Positions 7,135 to 15,177 of a stretch of 64,000 nucleotides of DNA are shown piece by piece. The notes beneath the pieces were generated by a model that did not search any database, was not told the DNA's origin, and saw only the letters and a list, made by a program, of their open reading frames with translations. The stretch is taken from contig JACKDV010000015.1 in the NCBI GenBank assembly GCA_020633315.1, positions 62,001 through 126,000 on the forward strand, read 5' to 3'. Position numbers and translations under genes: made by a program. Numbering within the stretch: the first letter of the stretch is position 1; every line of letters starts with the position of its first letter. The stretch is from Myxococcales bacterium. Its GTDB lineage: Bacteria > Myxococcota_A > Polyangia > Nannocystales > Nannocystaceae.

Positions 7135-9351
7135 CTAGATTCCGCAGTCTGGGTCCGAGGCACTGGGCATCGGGAGGAAGGTACGAATCTGCTTGATCAC
7201 CAGCTCGTCGTCGCGGGTGATCTTGAGCTCGAGGTCCAGCAGGGGGGCGGGGGTGCCCTCGAGCGAGACGTCGACGGGATAGGTGGCGGCGAGCCGGGCC
7301 ATCAGCCCGCCCAGCTCCTGCAGGCGGGCGTCGTCGAGCACGACCTCGCCGTCGGCGACGAGCGAGGAGGCCACGACCCGGTCGATCCGTGCCACGCGCT
7401 CGCCCTCCATGGTGAGCAGCGACAGCTCGGCGGAGACGCCGGGGGTGGGGCTGACCACGTCCACCTCGCCGCGCTGGGCGTTGATGGTGTAGCGCCGCGA
7501 GCTGGGGTCGCGGAGGTCCCCGGTGAAGGCCACACCGTTGGCGAGCTCGCCCTCGAAGCGCTTGGACACGGTGACCCCCATGGCGATCGCGGAGTGGTCG
7601 AGCTGGTAGTAGCTGCGCTCCTCGAAGGCGCCGAAATTCCACAGGCTCGCCCACACCTCGGCCAGGCCGCGCTCGAGCGGGCGGGGCCGATCGCCGGGAT
7701 CGCAGGCCGAGGCGCTCACCCCCGCGGCCTCGGGCACCGAGTCGGCCGCGCAGCCCCGGGTGGACTCGTACAGCCCCGCGCCGTTGAAGCTGGGCGTGTC
7801 CTCGGCGTTGGAGGAGGAGCGCAGGCGCACCATGATCGCCTCGCTGCCGAATTCCTCCGCGATGCGCTGGCGCAGCGCGGCCACCAGCTCGGGCGAGACC
7901 ACGCCGTGGTCCTCCATGTGCTGGCGCAGCGCGGCCAGCCGGTCCCGGCGAAGCTCCGCGTCGGTGCGGAACTGCTCGTCGGCCAGCCACGCCGCGATCG
8001 TCTCGGCGTAGGCGTGTGCCCGCGGACCGTCGCCCAGGTCCACCTCCCACGCGTTGGTGGTCATGAACTCGTCGTAGTAGTGGAAGGGCACCCCCAGCCC
8101 CGGCGTCTGGTAGCGCGCGTCGATGAGCCGCGACAGCGTGGCCAGCCCCACCGTCTTGGCCCCGAAGCGCGCCCGGGCCAGCGCCCGCTGCTCGGCGGTC
8201 TCGGTGGGGATCTCGGCGAAGCCGTCGAGGCCCTCGTGCTCGAGCTGGGCCGGGTTCTCCACCGCGGCCGCGGGGCGGTGCTCCTGCCAGTACGCCTCGG
8301 CCTCGGCCTGGTCGGCCGCGCGCAGGGTGTAGCCGTAGGGCTGCGCCTCCAGGCGCACGAGCTGGCCCTCCACCGCGGCGAAGGCCGCGAGGGCGTCGGC
8401 CACGTAGAGGTTCGGCGTGCCGCGCTGGCCCGACAGCACGTTGAGGTGGCTCAGCACGTCCTGGCGCTGCCCGGTCACCGCGGCCGCGAGCACGCCCTCG
8501 AGCTCGGGCGGGACCTCCTCGAAGACCACGATGTCCTGCCAGCCGAAGCTCGTGGCGGCGTCGGCCGGTCGCAGCCGCACGCGGCCGTAGGCCACGCCGG
8601 TGGCATAGACCTCGTAGGGCACGTCCTGGGCGTTGGTCGAGACCACCGCGAAGGGCGGGTCGACCCAGGCCGCGGCCGCCCCTTGCTGGAGGGTGCCGCG
8701 GGGCAGGTAGCCCAGCTCGCCGGGGGCGAAGCGATCGGCGAGCTGGCGGTACACCGCGTAGATCTCCGCGGGCTCGAGGTTCTCCTCGGCCCGCCCCGCC
8801 GTCTCCACCGAGAACGCGAAGCGCAGCGGGTCGGGGGTCTGCAGCTCGTAGATCGAGCCCGCATGGAACTCGCGCCCGGCCTTGGTGAGGATGAGGGCGG
8901 CGTACTGCGCCGGATCGAGCCCGGGGAACTGCGGGGCGAAGCCGTCCGCCATCAGGCAGTAGTGCAGCCGGTAGATGTTGGCGTCGTTGAACACCGGGGG
9001 CAGGCGCGCGGAGGGATCGGCCGGCACCATGTACTTGCCCGTGCGTCGGATCCCGCCCAGCGCCACCCCGCCGCCCAGCGACAGCGCCGTCCACTGCGGG
9101 TCGTCGTCGATCGCGTGGTCGCAGACCGAGTGCCCGAGGCGGGCCTCGGCCTCGGCGCAGAGATCCGCGTGGGCCGGGCACTCCAGCTCGGGATCGCCGT
9201 GGTGGCCGGGATCGCAGAAGCACGCGCCGCTGCGCTCGTCGAGGTGGGCCCCGGGCCCGCAGGGCGCGGCCGGATCTGCGGGGGCACAAGCGAGCAGGGC
9301 CACCACGGCCCACGGCGCCCCGGAGCTGCGGCGTGCGATCGTTCCCCCCAT
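7135..9351 (-). CDS. Exported lipoprotein with PEP/pyruvate-binding (dikinase N-terminal) domain
   Basis: About 738 residues from the ATG at 9351; in-frame ATGs at 9360 and 9369 also exist because a 9-base unit (GTCTCGATG) is repeated there. The N-terminus is a lipoprotein leader (lipobox VALLAC, Cys near residue 22) followed by a Cys-rich stretch. The C-terminal 350 residues match the ATP-grasp PEP/pyruvate-binding domain of pyruvate phosphate dikinase and PEP synthase: VGLATLSRLI, then VRLRSSSNAEDTPSFNGAG, the family's nucleotide-binding signature. The domain ends with LDLELKITRDDELVIKQIR. The phosphohistidine and PEP-binding domains of a full dikinase are absent. An ATP-grasp domain in an exported lipoprotein is odd, since ATP is scarce outside the cytoplasm; a binding or structural role is possible. 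Confidence 0.8.
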   Translation of the reverse strand: MGGTIARRSSGAPWAVVALLACAPADPAAPCGPGAHLDERSGACFCDPGHHGDPELECPAHADLCAEAEARLGHSVCDHAIDDDPQWTALSLGGGVALGGIRRTGKYMVPADPSARLPPVFNDANIYRLHYCLMADGFAPQFPGLDPAQYAALILTKAGREFHAGSIYELQTPDPLRFAFSVETAGRAEENLEPAEIYAVYRQLADRFAPGELGYLPRGTLQQGAAAAWVDPPFAVVSTNAQDVPYEVYATGVAYGRVRLRPADAATSFGWQDIVVFEEVPPELEGVLAAAVTGQRQDVLSHLNVLSGQRGTPNLYVADALAAFAAVEGQLVRLEAQPYGYTLRAADQAEAEAYWQEHRPAAAVENPAQLEHEGLDGFAEIPTETAEQRALARARFGAKTVGLATLSRLIDARYQTPGLGVPFHYYDEFMTTNAWEVDLGDGPRAHAYAETIAAWLADEQFRTDAELRRDRLAALRQHMEDHGVVSPELVAALRQRIAEEFGSEAIMVRLRSSSNAEDTPSFNGAGLYESTRGCAADSVPEAAGVSASACDPGDRPRPLERGLAEVWASLWNFGAFEERSYYQLDHSAIAMGVTVSKRFEGELANGVAFTGDLRDPSSRRYTINAQRGEVDVVSPTPGVSAELSLLTMEGERVARIDRVVASSLVADGEVVLDDARLQELGGLMARLAATYPVDVSLEGTPAPLLDLELKITRDDELVIKQIRTFLPMPSASDPDCGI

Positions 9352-9411
9352 CGAGACCATCGAGACCATCGAGACCCAGCCATCGCGGGGGCCGGGGCCG
9401 TCCGCGCGTAC

Positions 9412-9440
9412 AAGGTAGGAGGAGCGCCCCAGCGCGGCAA
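9412..9440 (-). promoter_or_regulatory. Candidate sigma-70-type promoter for the dikinase-like lipoprotein operon
   Basis: On the minus strand, TTGCCG (9440-9435) and TACCTT (9417-9412) are separated by exactly 17 bases. The predicted start point near 9405 would leave a leader of 35-55 bases, depending on which ATG is used. Both hexamers are partial matches to consensus, so this is a sequence-based guess. Confidence 0.35.
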
Positions 9441-9636
9441 GGGTGACGTTGTTGTCAGGGTCACGGGTCCGACGCAGGGCGACGGAGCGGCGTTCCCCTC
9501 GGGGCGAGTCGCTGGGCCCTGGCCACCGGGACATGGCTGTCAGGGCGCGGAATCGAGGCGCGCGGTCGCACCCGCCGAGCCCCGGGGTTGCACATTCTGG
9601 GGCCCCGCGCATCCTGAACCCACCCACGAGCCCGAC

Positions 9637-10494
9637 ATGAGCCGTCCTTCGTCCTCCCTTCGTCTCGCATTCGGTGCCCTGGTGCCGAGCCTGCTGTGCG
9701 CTTGCATCATCGTCACCAACGACGACATCCCTCCCGAAGAGGATACGACCGACACCAACCCGACCAACCCGACCAACCCCACCACCGGGCTGCCCTCCGA
9801 CACCACGAGCACACCCACCACCGACTCGGCGACCGGGCTCGACGACACCGGGACCACCGGTGACGACACCGGCGAGACCACCGGTGGCCTGCCGGGCGAG
9901 TGCACCGAGAACCTCCTGCTCGATCCCGGCTTCGAGGCGGGCACACCCAGCACGGTGTGGAACGAGGACTCCACCCTCTTCGGCACCCCGATCTGCGACG
10001 CCTCGTGCACCGAGGAGACGGGCGCCGTGCCCTACGCCGGCAGCTGGTGGGTGTGGCTGGGCGGCGTCACCGATCAGGTCGAGGTGGGCAGCGTCAGCCA
10101 GCGGGTCACCATCGAGCCCGAGATGGCCTACCTGGGGTTCTGGTTGTGGATCCGCAGCAGCGCGGGCACGGGCGACGACGTGTTCACCGTGACCGTGGAC
10201 GGCGAGACCGTGTTCATGGTCGTGGACACCGACATGGCCGAGTACGACGAGTACACCCACGTGACCGTCGACATCACCCCCTACGCCGACGGTGGAGACC
10301 ACGAGATCGCCTTCATCGGCGACCTCGCGGGCAGCGGGCTGACCAGCTTCTTCCTGGACGAGACCAGCCTGGTGTCGTGCGTGGAGTCGTCGGGCAGCAG
10401 CGGCAGCGACTCGGGCAGCGGCACCAGCACGGGCGCCGAGGGCAGCTCCACCGGCGGCGGTAGCAGCAGCGGCAGCGGCAGCAGCAGCGGCTGA
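9637..10494 (+). CDS. Lipoprotein with jelly-roll-like (CBM-like) domain
   Basis: A 285-residue lipoprotein: MSRPSSSLRL, a hydrophobic stretch and lipobox LLCAC. Behind it is a Thr/Pro/Asp-rich linker of about 65 residues. A single beta-sandwich-like domain follows, starting LLLDPGFEAGTPSTVW and running to FFLDETSLVSC. Sequences of the form NLL-x-DPGFE-x-G...W are typical of carbohydrate-binding-type jelly rolls, so sugar or cell-surface binding is a reasonable guess. The last 35 residues are an almost pure Gly/Ser tail encoded by repeated GGCAGC units. No catalytic motif is seen. It is divergent from the dikinase-like gene. Confidence 0.8.
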   Translation: MSRPSSSLRLAFGALVPSLLCACIIVTNDDIPPEEDTTDTNPTNPTNPTTGLPSDTTSTPTTDSATGLDDTGTTGDDTGETTGGLPGECTENLLLDPGFEAGTPSTVWNEDSTLFGTPICDASCTEETGAVPYAGSWWVWLGGVTDQVEVGSVSQRVTIEPEMAYLGFWLWIRSSAGTGDDVFTVTVDGETVFMVVDTDMAEYDEYTHVTVDITPYADGGDHEIAFIGDLAGSGLTSFFLDETSLVSCVESSGSSGSDSGSGTSTGAEGSSTGGGSSSGSGSSSG

Positions 10495-10525
10495 GCGAGG
10501 CCCGATCGGCTCGCCGAGCTCCAGG

Positions 10526-11518
10526 CTAGCCAGCCGTGGTCGCTCGGCACAGGCGGTCGCGGATCGCCGCCCAGGCTCCCTCGTCGGGCGGCATCAGCAC
10601 GAGCAGGCGCCGGGCGCCACGCTCGTCGCAGTCGCGTAGCACCGCGTAGAGCCGCTGCGCGGCGGTCTCGGGATCGGGCAGCCGCACCACCGGCCCTTCG
10701 ATCGCCGGCAGGTCGGCCTCCCTCCCCACCACCAGCACCACGTCCCCCGCCTCGGGCCGCAGCCGCGCCAGCGCCTGCAGCGACTCCACCCGCAGCGCGG
10801 GCACCCGCGGCGCGTAGTGACGGCCATGCTGCCCGGGGCTCCGCGCCGGCCCGTGAGCGGTCGCGCCCTCGCCCACCGCCACCTGAAGCAGCGCGGCCAG
10901 CCGCTGCCGCGTCAGCGGCCCCGGCCGCAGCACCCGTGGCTCGTCCCCGCACAGATCGACCACCGTCGACTCGATCCCCACCGCCGTGGGCCCGCTGTCG
11001 AGCACCAGCTCGATCCTCCCGCCGAGGTCCGCCACCACGTGCTCGGCTCGCGTGGGCGAGACGTGCTCGGATCGGTTGGCGCTCGGGGCCGCCAGCGGCA
11101 CCCCGGCCTCCTCGATCAGCCTCCGCGCCACCGCGGGCGCGGGCACCCGCAGCCCCACCGTGTCGAGCCCCGCCGTCACGATCGCCGGGATCCGCTCCAC
11201 CTTGGGCACCACCAGCGTCACCGGCCCCGGCCACGCCGCCTCGGCCAGCCGCTGCGCCGCCGCGGGCCAGCGCGCGGCCAGGCCCCTCGCCATGTCCACG
11301 TCGGCCACGTGCACGATCAGCGGGTTGCTCGCGGGCCGCCCCTTGGCCGCGAAGATCCGCCGCACCGCGTCCTCGCGGGTGGCGTCGGCCCCCAGCCCGT
11401 AGACGGTCTCGGTGGCGAACGCGACCAGCCCCCCCGCCCGGATCACCGCGGCCGCCTCGGCCAGCGCGCGCCGGTCGGGCCGGTCGGGATCGACGGCGAG
11501 CACCCGGGTGGCGATCAC
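10526..11518 (-). CDS. ywlC: L-threonylcarbamoyladenylate synthase (Sua5/YwlC type)
   Basis: A 330-residue cytoplasmic enzyme making L-threonylcarbamoyl-AMP from threonine, bicarbonate and ATP, the first step of the t6A37 modification of ANN-decoding tRNAs. The YrdC domain fills residues 1-200 (AFATETVYGLGADA, IFAAKGRPASNPLIVHV, WPGPVTLVV, VPLAAPSANRSEHVSPT, ESTVVDL). The Sua5 linker motif SPGQHGRHYAP lies near 225-235 and a Sua5-type C-terminal domain follows, so this is the long form rather than the short TsaC. It starts with GTG at 11518, overlapping the stop of the upstream lipoprotein gene by 4 bases. All expected motifs are intact. Confidence 0.92.
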   Translation of the reverse strand: MIATRVLAVDPDRPDRRALAEAAAVIRAGGLVAFATETVYGLGADATREDAVRRIFAAKGRPASNPLIVHVADVDMARGLAARWPAAAQRLAEAAWPGPVTLVVPKVERIPAIVTAGLDTVGLRVPAPAVARRLIEEAGVPLAAPSANRSEHVSPTRAEHVVADLGGRIELVLDSGPTAVGIESTVVDLCGDEPRVLRPGPLTRQRLAALLQVAVGEGATAHGPARSPGQHGRHYAPRVPALRVESLQALARLRPEAGDVVLVVGREADLPAIEGPVVRLPDPETAAQRLYAVLRDCDERGARRLLVLMPPDEGAWAAIRDRLCRATTAG

Positions 11519-12003
11519 CCGCAGCCGCCCTGCTTGTCGCAGCGGAGCACCACGCCCACGCCGTCGATGTCACCGCCCACGTAGAGGTAGCCGTCGGCGG
11601 CGGTCTCGATGCCGATCCCCTCCACGTAGTCCACGTCGGTGGGGTTGGCCTCCCACTCGGGCACGGCCGCGGCCCGCAGCGGGCGGGACAGCGCCTGCAC
11701 CATCGCGGTGGCGCCCGTGAAGCCCTCCTCGCCCATCCAGTCGCGACCACCCGCGACGTAGAGGAGGTCGTCGTCGCCCTCGGTGGTGCCGGCCTCGTCG
11801 CCGGTGGTGCTGTCGTCCGCCCCGGTGGTCGCCGTGGGATCGACCCCCGTCCCCGAGGCGGCGGTGGGATCGGTGGTGGCTCCCCCCTCGGTGGTCGTGG
11901 TCCCGTCGGAGGTGTCGCCCAGCCCGATCGTGCCGCTGTCGTTCTTGCCGAAGCCGCCGGCGCAGCCGACCACCCCGAGCACCGCCAAGAGCCCCGCCCT
12001 CAT
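11515..12003 (-). CDS. Small lipoprotein, unknown function
   Basis: A 162-residue lipoprotein with leader MRAGLLAVLGVVGC (Cys at residue 14). A Thr/Asp/Gly-rich linker of about 65 residues is followed by a 75-residue domain (DLLYVAGGRDWMGEEGFTG to RCDKQGGCG). Motifs such as LLYVAGG and GYLYVGGDIDGVGVVLRCD suggest beta strands of a propeller-like or sandwich fold. Its stop overlaps the GTG of the tRNA-modification gene downstream, so the two are co-transcribed despite unrelated roles. No family recognised. Confidence 0.75.
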   Translation of the reverse strand: MRAGLLAVLGVVGCAGGFGKNDSGTIGLGDTSDGTTTTEGGATTDPTAASGTGVDPTATTGADDSTTGDEAGTTEGDDDLLYVAGGRDWMGEEGFTGATAMVQALSRPLRAAAVPEWEANPTDVDYVEGIGIETAADGYLYVGGDIDGVGVVLRCDKQGGCG

Positions 12004-12171
12004 CGCCTCACAGCGTCTCAGCTCGTGCGCCCGGGGGCAAACCTTCGTCGACCCGGCGTCACCTCGTGGGTGATGTCGATGCTGAACCGGCCCTGGTGGG
12101 TGGGGACGGCCGTGACGCCCGCGGGCGCGTCCAAGTGCCGCAGGGGCCCTGGTGTAAGATCGTCCCTCCCC

Positions 12172-13038
12172 GTGCGTCCTGCTCCCGTGGCTCGCGTCGC
12201 GACCGCGCTCCTGCCCGTGCTGCTCGCCCTCGGCGGCTGCGGCCGCAGCCCAGTCGACTGGCTCGACCTGGCCGACGAGCTCGAGCTCGAGCCCGACGAC
12301 CCGGTGGCGGGCGGCTGCCGCAAGGTGGACTTCCTGTTCGTCATCGACGACTCGGCGAGCATGGCCGACAACCAGCGCCGCCTGGTCGAGAGCTTCGACG
12401 TGTTCATCGCGGGGGTGATGCGCAGCGAGGAGGCGCTGGGCAGCGTGCACGTGGGGGTGGTCACCACCGACGTCTACGTGCCCGGCCCGCCCGAGTGCCG
12501 GGCCCTGGGGGGGCTGGTCACCCAGACCGGGGGCTACAACTCCAGCGAGACCCAGTGTGGCCCCTACGCCGAGGGCCACAACTACATGACCGAGCAGGAC
12601 GATCTCTACGAGACCTTCCCCTGCGCGGCCCAGGTGGGCACCACCGGCAACACCCTCGAGCATCCGCTCGAGGCCCTCACCTCGGCCGTGACCAAGATGC
12701 AGGGGCCCGGCGAGTGCAACGAGGGCTTCATCCGCGACGACGCCCTGCTGGTCGCGGTGATCGTGACCGACGAGGACGACCCCGGCCCGGTGGCGCACCG
12801 CTACGAGAAGCTGGTCGACGCCAAGGGCGGCCACGAGGACAACGTGGTGCTGGTGGGGCTCATCAACGAGCCCGACACCGAGTGCCAGCTCGGCGGGCAC
12901 GCCTCGATCGGCCTGTGGATCGACGAGCTCATCGGCATGTTCAGCCACGGCACCGTGGCGCCGGTGTGCGGCGACTACTCGCAGGCGTTCATGCAGGCGG
13001 TGGAGGTGGTGGAGGCCGCCTGCCAGGACGGCGGGTAG
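12172..13038 (+). CDS. VWA-like lipoprotein with MIDAS motif
   Basis: A 288-residue protein from a GTG at 12172. The leader (MRPAPVARVATALLP, lipobox ALGGC, Cys near residue 23) indicates a lipoprotein. From residue 55 the chain reads as a von Willebrand factor A domain: KVDFLFVIDDSASMADNQ contains the metal-dependent adhesion site DxSxS. It continues through HVGVVTTDVYV, and AVIVTDEDDPG supplies the distal metal-site Asp. Several Cys in between suggest disulfides. Such lipoproteins are abundant in myxobacteria and presumably mediate metal-dependent protein contacts. A candidate -10 (TAAGAT, 12155-12160) lies just ahead of the start, implying a nearly leaderless mRNA. Confidence 0.82.
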   Translation: MRPAPVARVATALLPVLLALGGCGRSPVDWLDLADELELEPDDPVAGGCRKVDFLFVIDDSASMADNQRRLVESFDVFIAGVMRSEEALGSVHVGVVTTDVYVPGPPECRALGGLVTQTGGYNSSETQCGPYAEGHNYMTEQDDLYETFPCAAQVGTTGNTLEHPLEALTSAVTKMQGPGECNEGFIRDDALLVAVIVTDEDDPGPVAHRYEKLVDAKGGHEDNVVLVGLINEPDTECQLGGHASIGLWIDELIGMFSHGTVAPVCGDYSQAFMQAVEVVEAACQDGG

Positions 13039-13041
13039 CGC

Positions 13042-13422
13042 TCAGCTCCACGAGCTCGACACCCGCCGCGGCCACGTGCGGACCGGCGACGACAGGCCGT
13101 AGGCCAGCATGGCCGCCAGGATGAGCACGCAGGTGACCACGAAGGCCCGCAGGTCGAACACCCCCGGCACGACGCCCGCGATCAGCAACACGGTGCCCGC
13201 ATAGCGACCGCGCTGCTGCCAGGCGAGCAGGCTGCCGAGCACCGCGGCCACCATCGCGGCCACCAGCACGTAGCCGGTGAGCGTCAGCAGCACGGCGGCG
13301 TGCTCGGCCGCTGGCGTGGCCGCGGTGGCCTGCCGACGGGCGGCCTCCTCGATCCAGCGCAGCCCGAGGTGTCCCGCGGCCATGCCGCCCGAGAGTCCGA
13401 GGATGGAGACCAACCATCGCAT
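13042..13422 (-). CDS. Small integral membrane protein, unknown
   Basis: A 126-residue protein with about four hydrophobic segments: residues 3-20, 45-67, 72-90 and 92-112. The tail is basic and Ser-rich (RTWPRRVSSSWS). The ATG at 13422 begins MRWLVSILGLSGG; the longer open frame to 14010 is antisense to a lipoprotein gene and is ignored. Its stop is three bases from the stop of the VWA lipoprotein gene (convergent). No family recognised. Confidence 0.6.
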   Translation of the reverse strand: MRWLVSILGLSGGMAAGHLGLRWIEEAARRQATAATPAAEHAAVLLTLTGYVLVAAMVAAVLGSLLAWQQRGRYAGTVLLIAGVVPGVFDLRAFVVTCVLILAAMLAYGLSSPVRTWPRRVSSSWS

Positions 13423-13663
13423 GAGGAAAGCCAAGCCTTGGCACGGGACCCAAGGAAACGGCGCCACCCGGCCGGGACCAGGGGGCGCCGCCGCTTCGGT
13501 CGGTGCTCGCCTTCCATGACGGTCGGGGCGCGGCGAGGTTGCAGCTCGAGCCCGGCTCGATCGACCACCGCCCACCTCGCGCGCGTTCGCGCGGGCGCTT
13601 CCGGACCGGAGCGCCGTGATATCGTGGTGTTCCTCCGCGTTCGATCGCCGAGCTCGACTGGCC

Positions 13664-14191
13664 ATGCGCACCTCGTCCTTGTTCCTGTGTGTGTCGTCTC
13701 TCGTCGCGATCGGGGCCTGCTCCGACGACGTCGATCCCCCGCAGGGCGAGGGCTCGGGGAGCACGAGCTCCTCCGGGACCACGGGCCCGGCCACCGACAC
13801 CACCACCTCCGTGCAGGACGGCAGCGGGACCGGCACCTCCTCGATGGGCTCGACCGACGCCGGCACGAGCGGCGACGTGGGCTCGTCGAGCTCGGGCGGG
13901 ATCGTGGACACCACCGGTGGGCTCGGCTCCACCGGTGAGGCCTCCACCGGCGAGGAGGGCTCGTCCTCCTCGGGCGAGACCTGCGTGCCCCTGGCCGATG
14001 GATCCGCCATCGGCCAGGACTGCTCCGGGGGCGCGCCGTGCCCCGCCTCCTACACCTGCCAGCCCTTCGCTGGCTTCGTGTTCATGGAGAGCTGTCAGAT
14101 CCTGTGCACGCAGGACTGCGAGTGCCCCCTGGGCACGACCTGCAACGAGACCGTCGACAAGACCGGGATCCCCTGGTTCCAGTGCGGCTGA
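13664..14191 (+). CDS. Cys-rich lipoprotein with long Ser/Thr/Gly linker
   Basis: A 175-residue lipoprotein: MRTSSLFLCVSSLVAIGAC (Cys at residue 19). More than 90 residues of low-complexity Ser/Thr/Gly linker follow. A 65-residue C-terminal domain has eight cysteines (ETCVPLADGS to WFQCG). The Cys spacing of GAPCPASYTCQPF and CTQDCECPLGTTC resembles small disulfide-knit domains of myxobacterial surface proteins. The linker is far longer than the domain, which fits a tethered surface adhesin or sensor; that is inference only. Confidence 0.75.
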   Translation: MRTSSLFLCVSSLVAIGACSDDVDPPQGEGSGSTSSSGTTGPATDTTTSVQDGSGTGTSSMGSTDAGTSGDVGSSSSGGIVDTTGGLGSTGEASTGEEGSSSSGETCVPLADGSAIGQDCSGGAPCPASYTCQPFAGFVFMESCQILCTQDCECPLGTTCNETVDKTGIPWFQCG

Positions 14192-14295
14192 GGGCGGCCG
14201 GGGATCGAGGCTGCGCCGCGTCGTGGCGGGGTCGAGGCCGGGGCCGGGGCCGGCGCCCGCGGGCCGTGCTATGTCCCCGCGCGGAGGGACCCACC

Positions 14296-15174
14296 ATGCC
14301 CGATGTCCTGCAGGAGCTCGTCGAGCTGCTCCGCCTCGAGCGGATCGAGCAGAACCTCTTTCGCGGCCAGAGCCAGGATCTCGGCTGGGGGGCCATCTTC
14401 GGCGGCCAGGTGCTCGGCCAGGCCCTGTCGGCCGCCACCCAGACCGTGCCCCCCGAGCGGGCGGTGCACTCGCTGCACGGCTACTTCCTGCGCCAGGGCG
14501 ACGCCAAGCTGCCCGTGGTCTACGACGTGGACTGCATCCGCGACGGCAAGAGCTTCACCACCCGGCGCGTGGTCGCCATCCAGAACGGCCGGGCCATCTT
14601 CAACCTCGCCGCCTCGTTCCAGGTGCTCGAGGACGGCTACGAGCACGCGGCCGCCATGCCCAAGACCCACGGCCCCGAGGGCCTCGCCTCGGAGCTCGAC
14701 CTCGCCAAGCGCTTCTCCGATCAGATCCCCCCCGGCCTGCGCAAGATCGCCATCGCCGAGCGCCCCATCGAGATCCGTCCCGTCGAGCCCAACGACCCGC
14801 TGCATCCCGAGGTCCGCCCGCCCCAGCGCGAGGTGTGGTTCCGGGCCAGCGGCACCCTGCCCGACGACCCGGCCGTGCACCGCTACATGCTGGCCTACGC
14901 CTCCGACTTCCAGTTCCTCACCACCGCCATGCAGCCGCACGGCGTGTCGTGGCTGATGCCCAGCATGCACGTGGCCAGCCTCGACCACGCCATGTGGTTC
15001 CACCGCCCCTTCCGCATGGACCAGTGGCTGCTCTACGCGGTGGAGAGCCCCTCGGCCAGCAACGCGCGCGGGCTGGTGCGCGGGCAGCTGTTCACCTCCG
15101 ACGGGACGCTGGTGGCCTCGACCATGCAAGAGGGGCTGATGCGCAACCGCGAGCGATTCGGGCACCAGGACTGA
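14296..15174 (+). CDS. tesB: Acyl-CoA thioesterase II
   Basis: A 292-residue double-hotdog thioesterase that hydrolyses acyl-CoA to free fatty acid and CoA in the cytoplasm, very close to the E. coli TesB length (286). Family landmarks are in order: GGQVLGQALSAA near 38, HGYFLR near 64, the Asp of LAYASDFQFL near 205, SLDHAMWFHRPF near 232, and the Gln of ASTMQEGL near 280. These last three regions hold the Asp, Thr/Ser and Gln of the known catalytic triad. The ATG at 14296 has GGAGGGA 6 bases upstream. The gene may share a transcript with the lipoprotein 3 bases downstream. Confidence 0.92.
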   Translation: MPDVLQELVELLRLERIEQNLFRGQSQDLGWGAIFGGQVLGQALSAATQTVPPERAVHSLHGYFLRQGDAKLPVVYDVDCIRDGKSFTTRRVVAIQNGRAIFNLAASFQVLEDGYEHAAAMPKTHGPEGLASELDLAKRFSDQIPPGLRKIAIAERPIEIRPVEPNDPLHPEVRPPQREVWFRASGTLPDDPAVHRYMLAYASDFQFLTTAMQPHGVSWLMPSMHVASLDHAMWFHRPFRMDQWLLYAVESPSASNARGLVRGQLFTSDGTLVASTMQEGLMRNRERFGHQD

Positions 15175-15177
15175 GCC

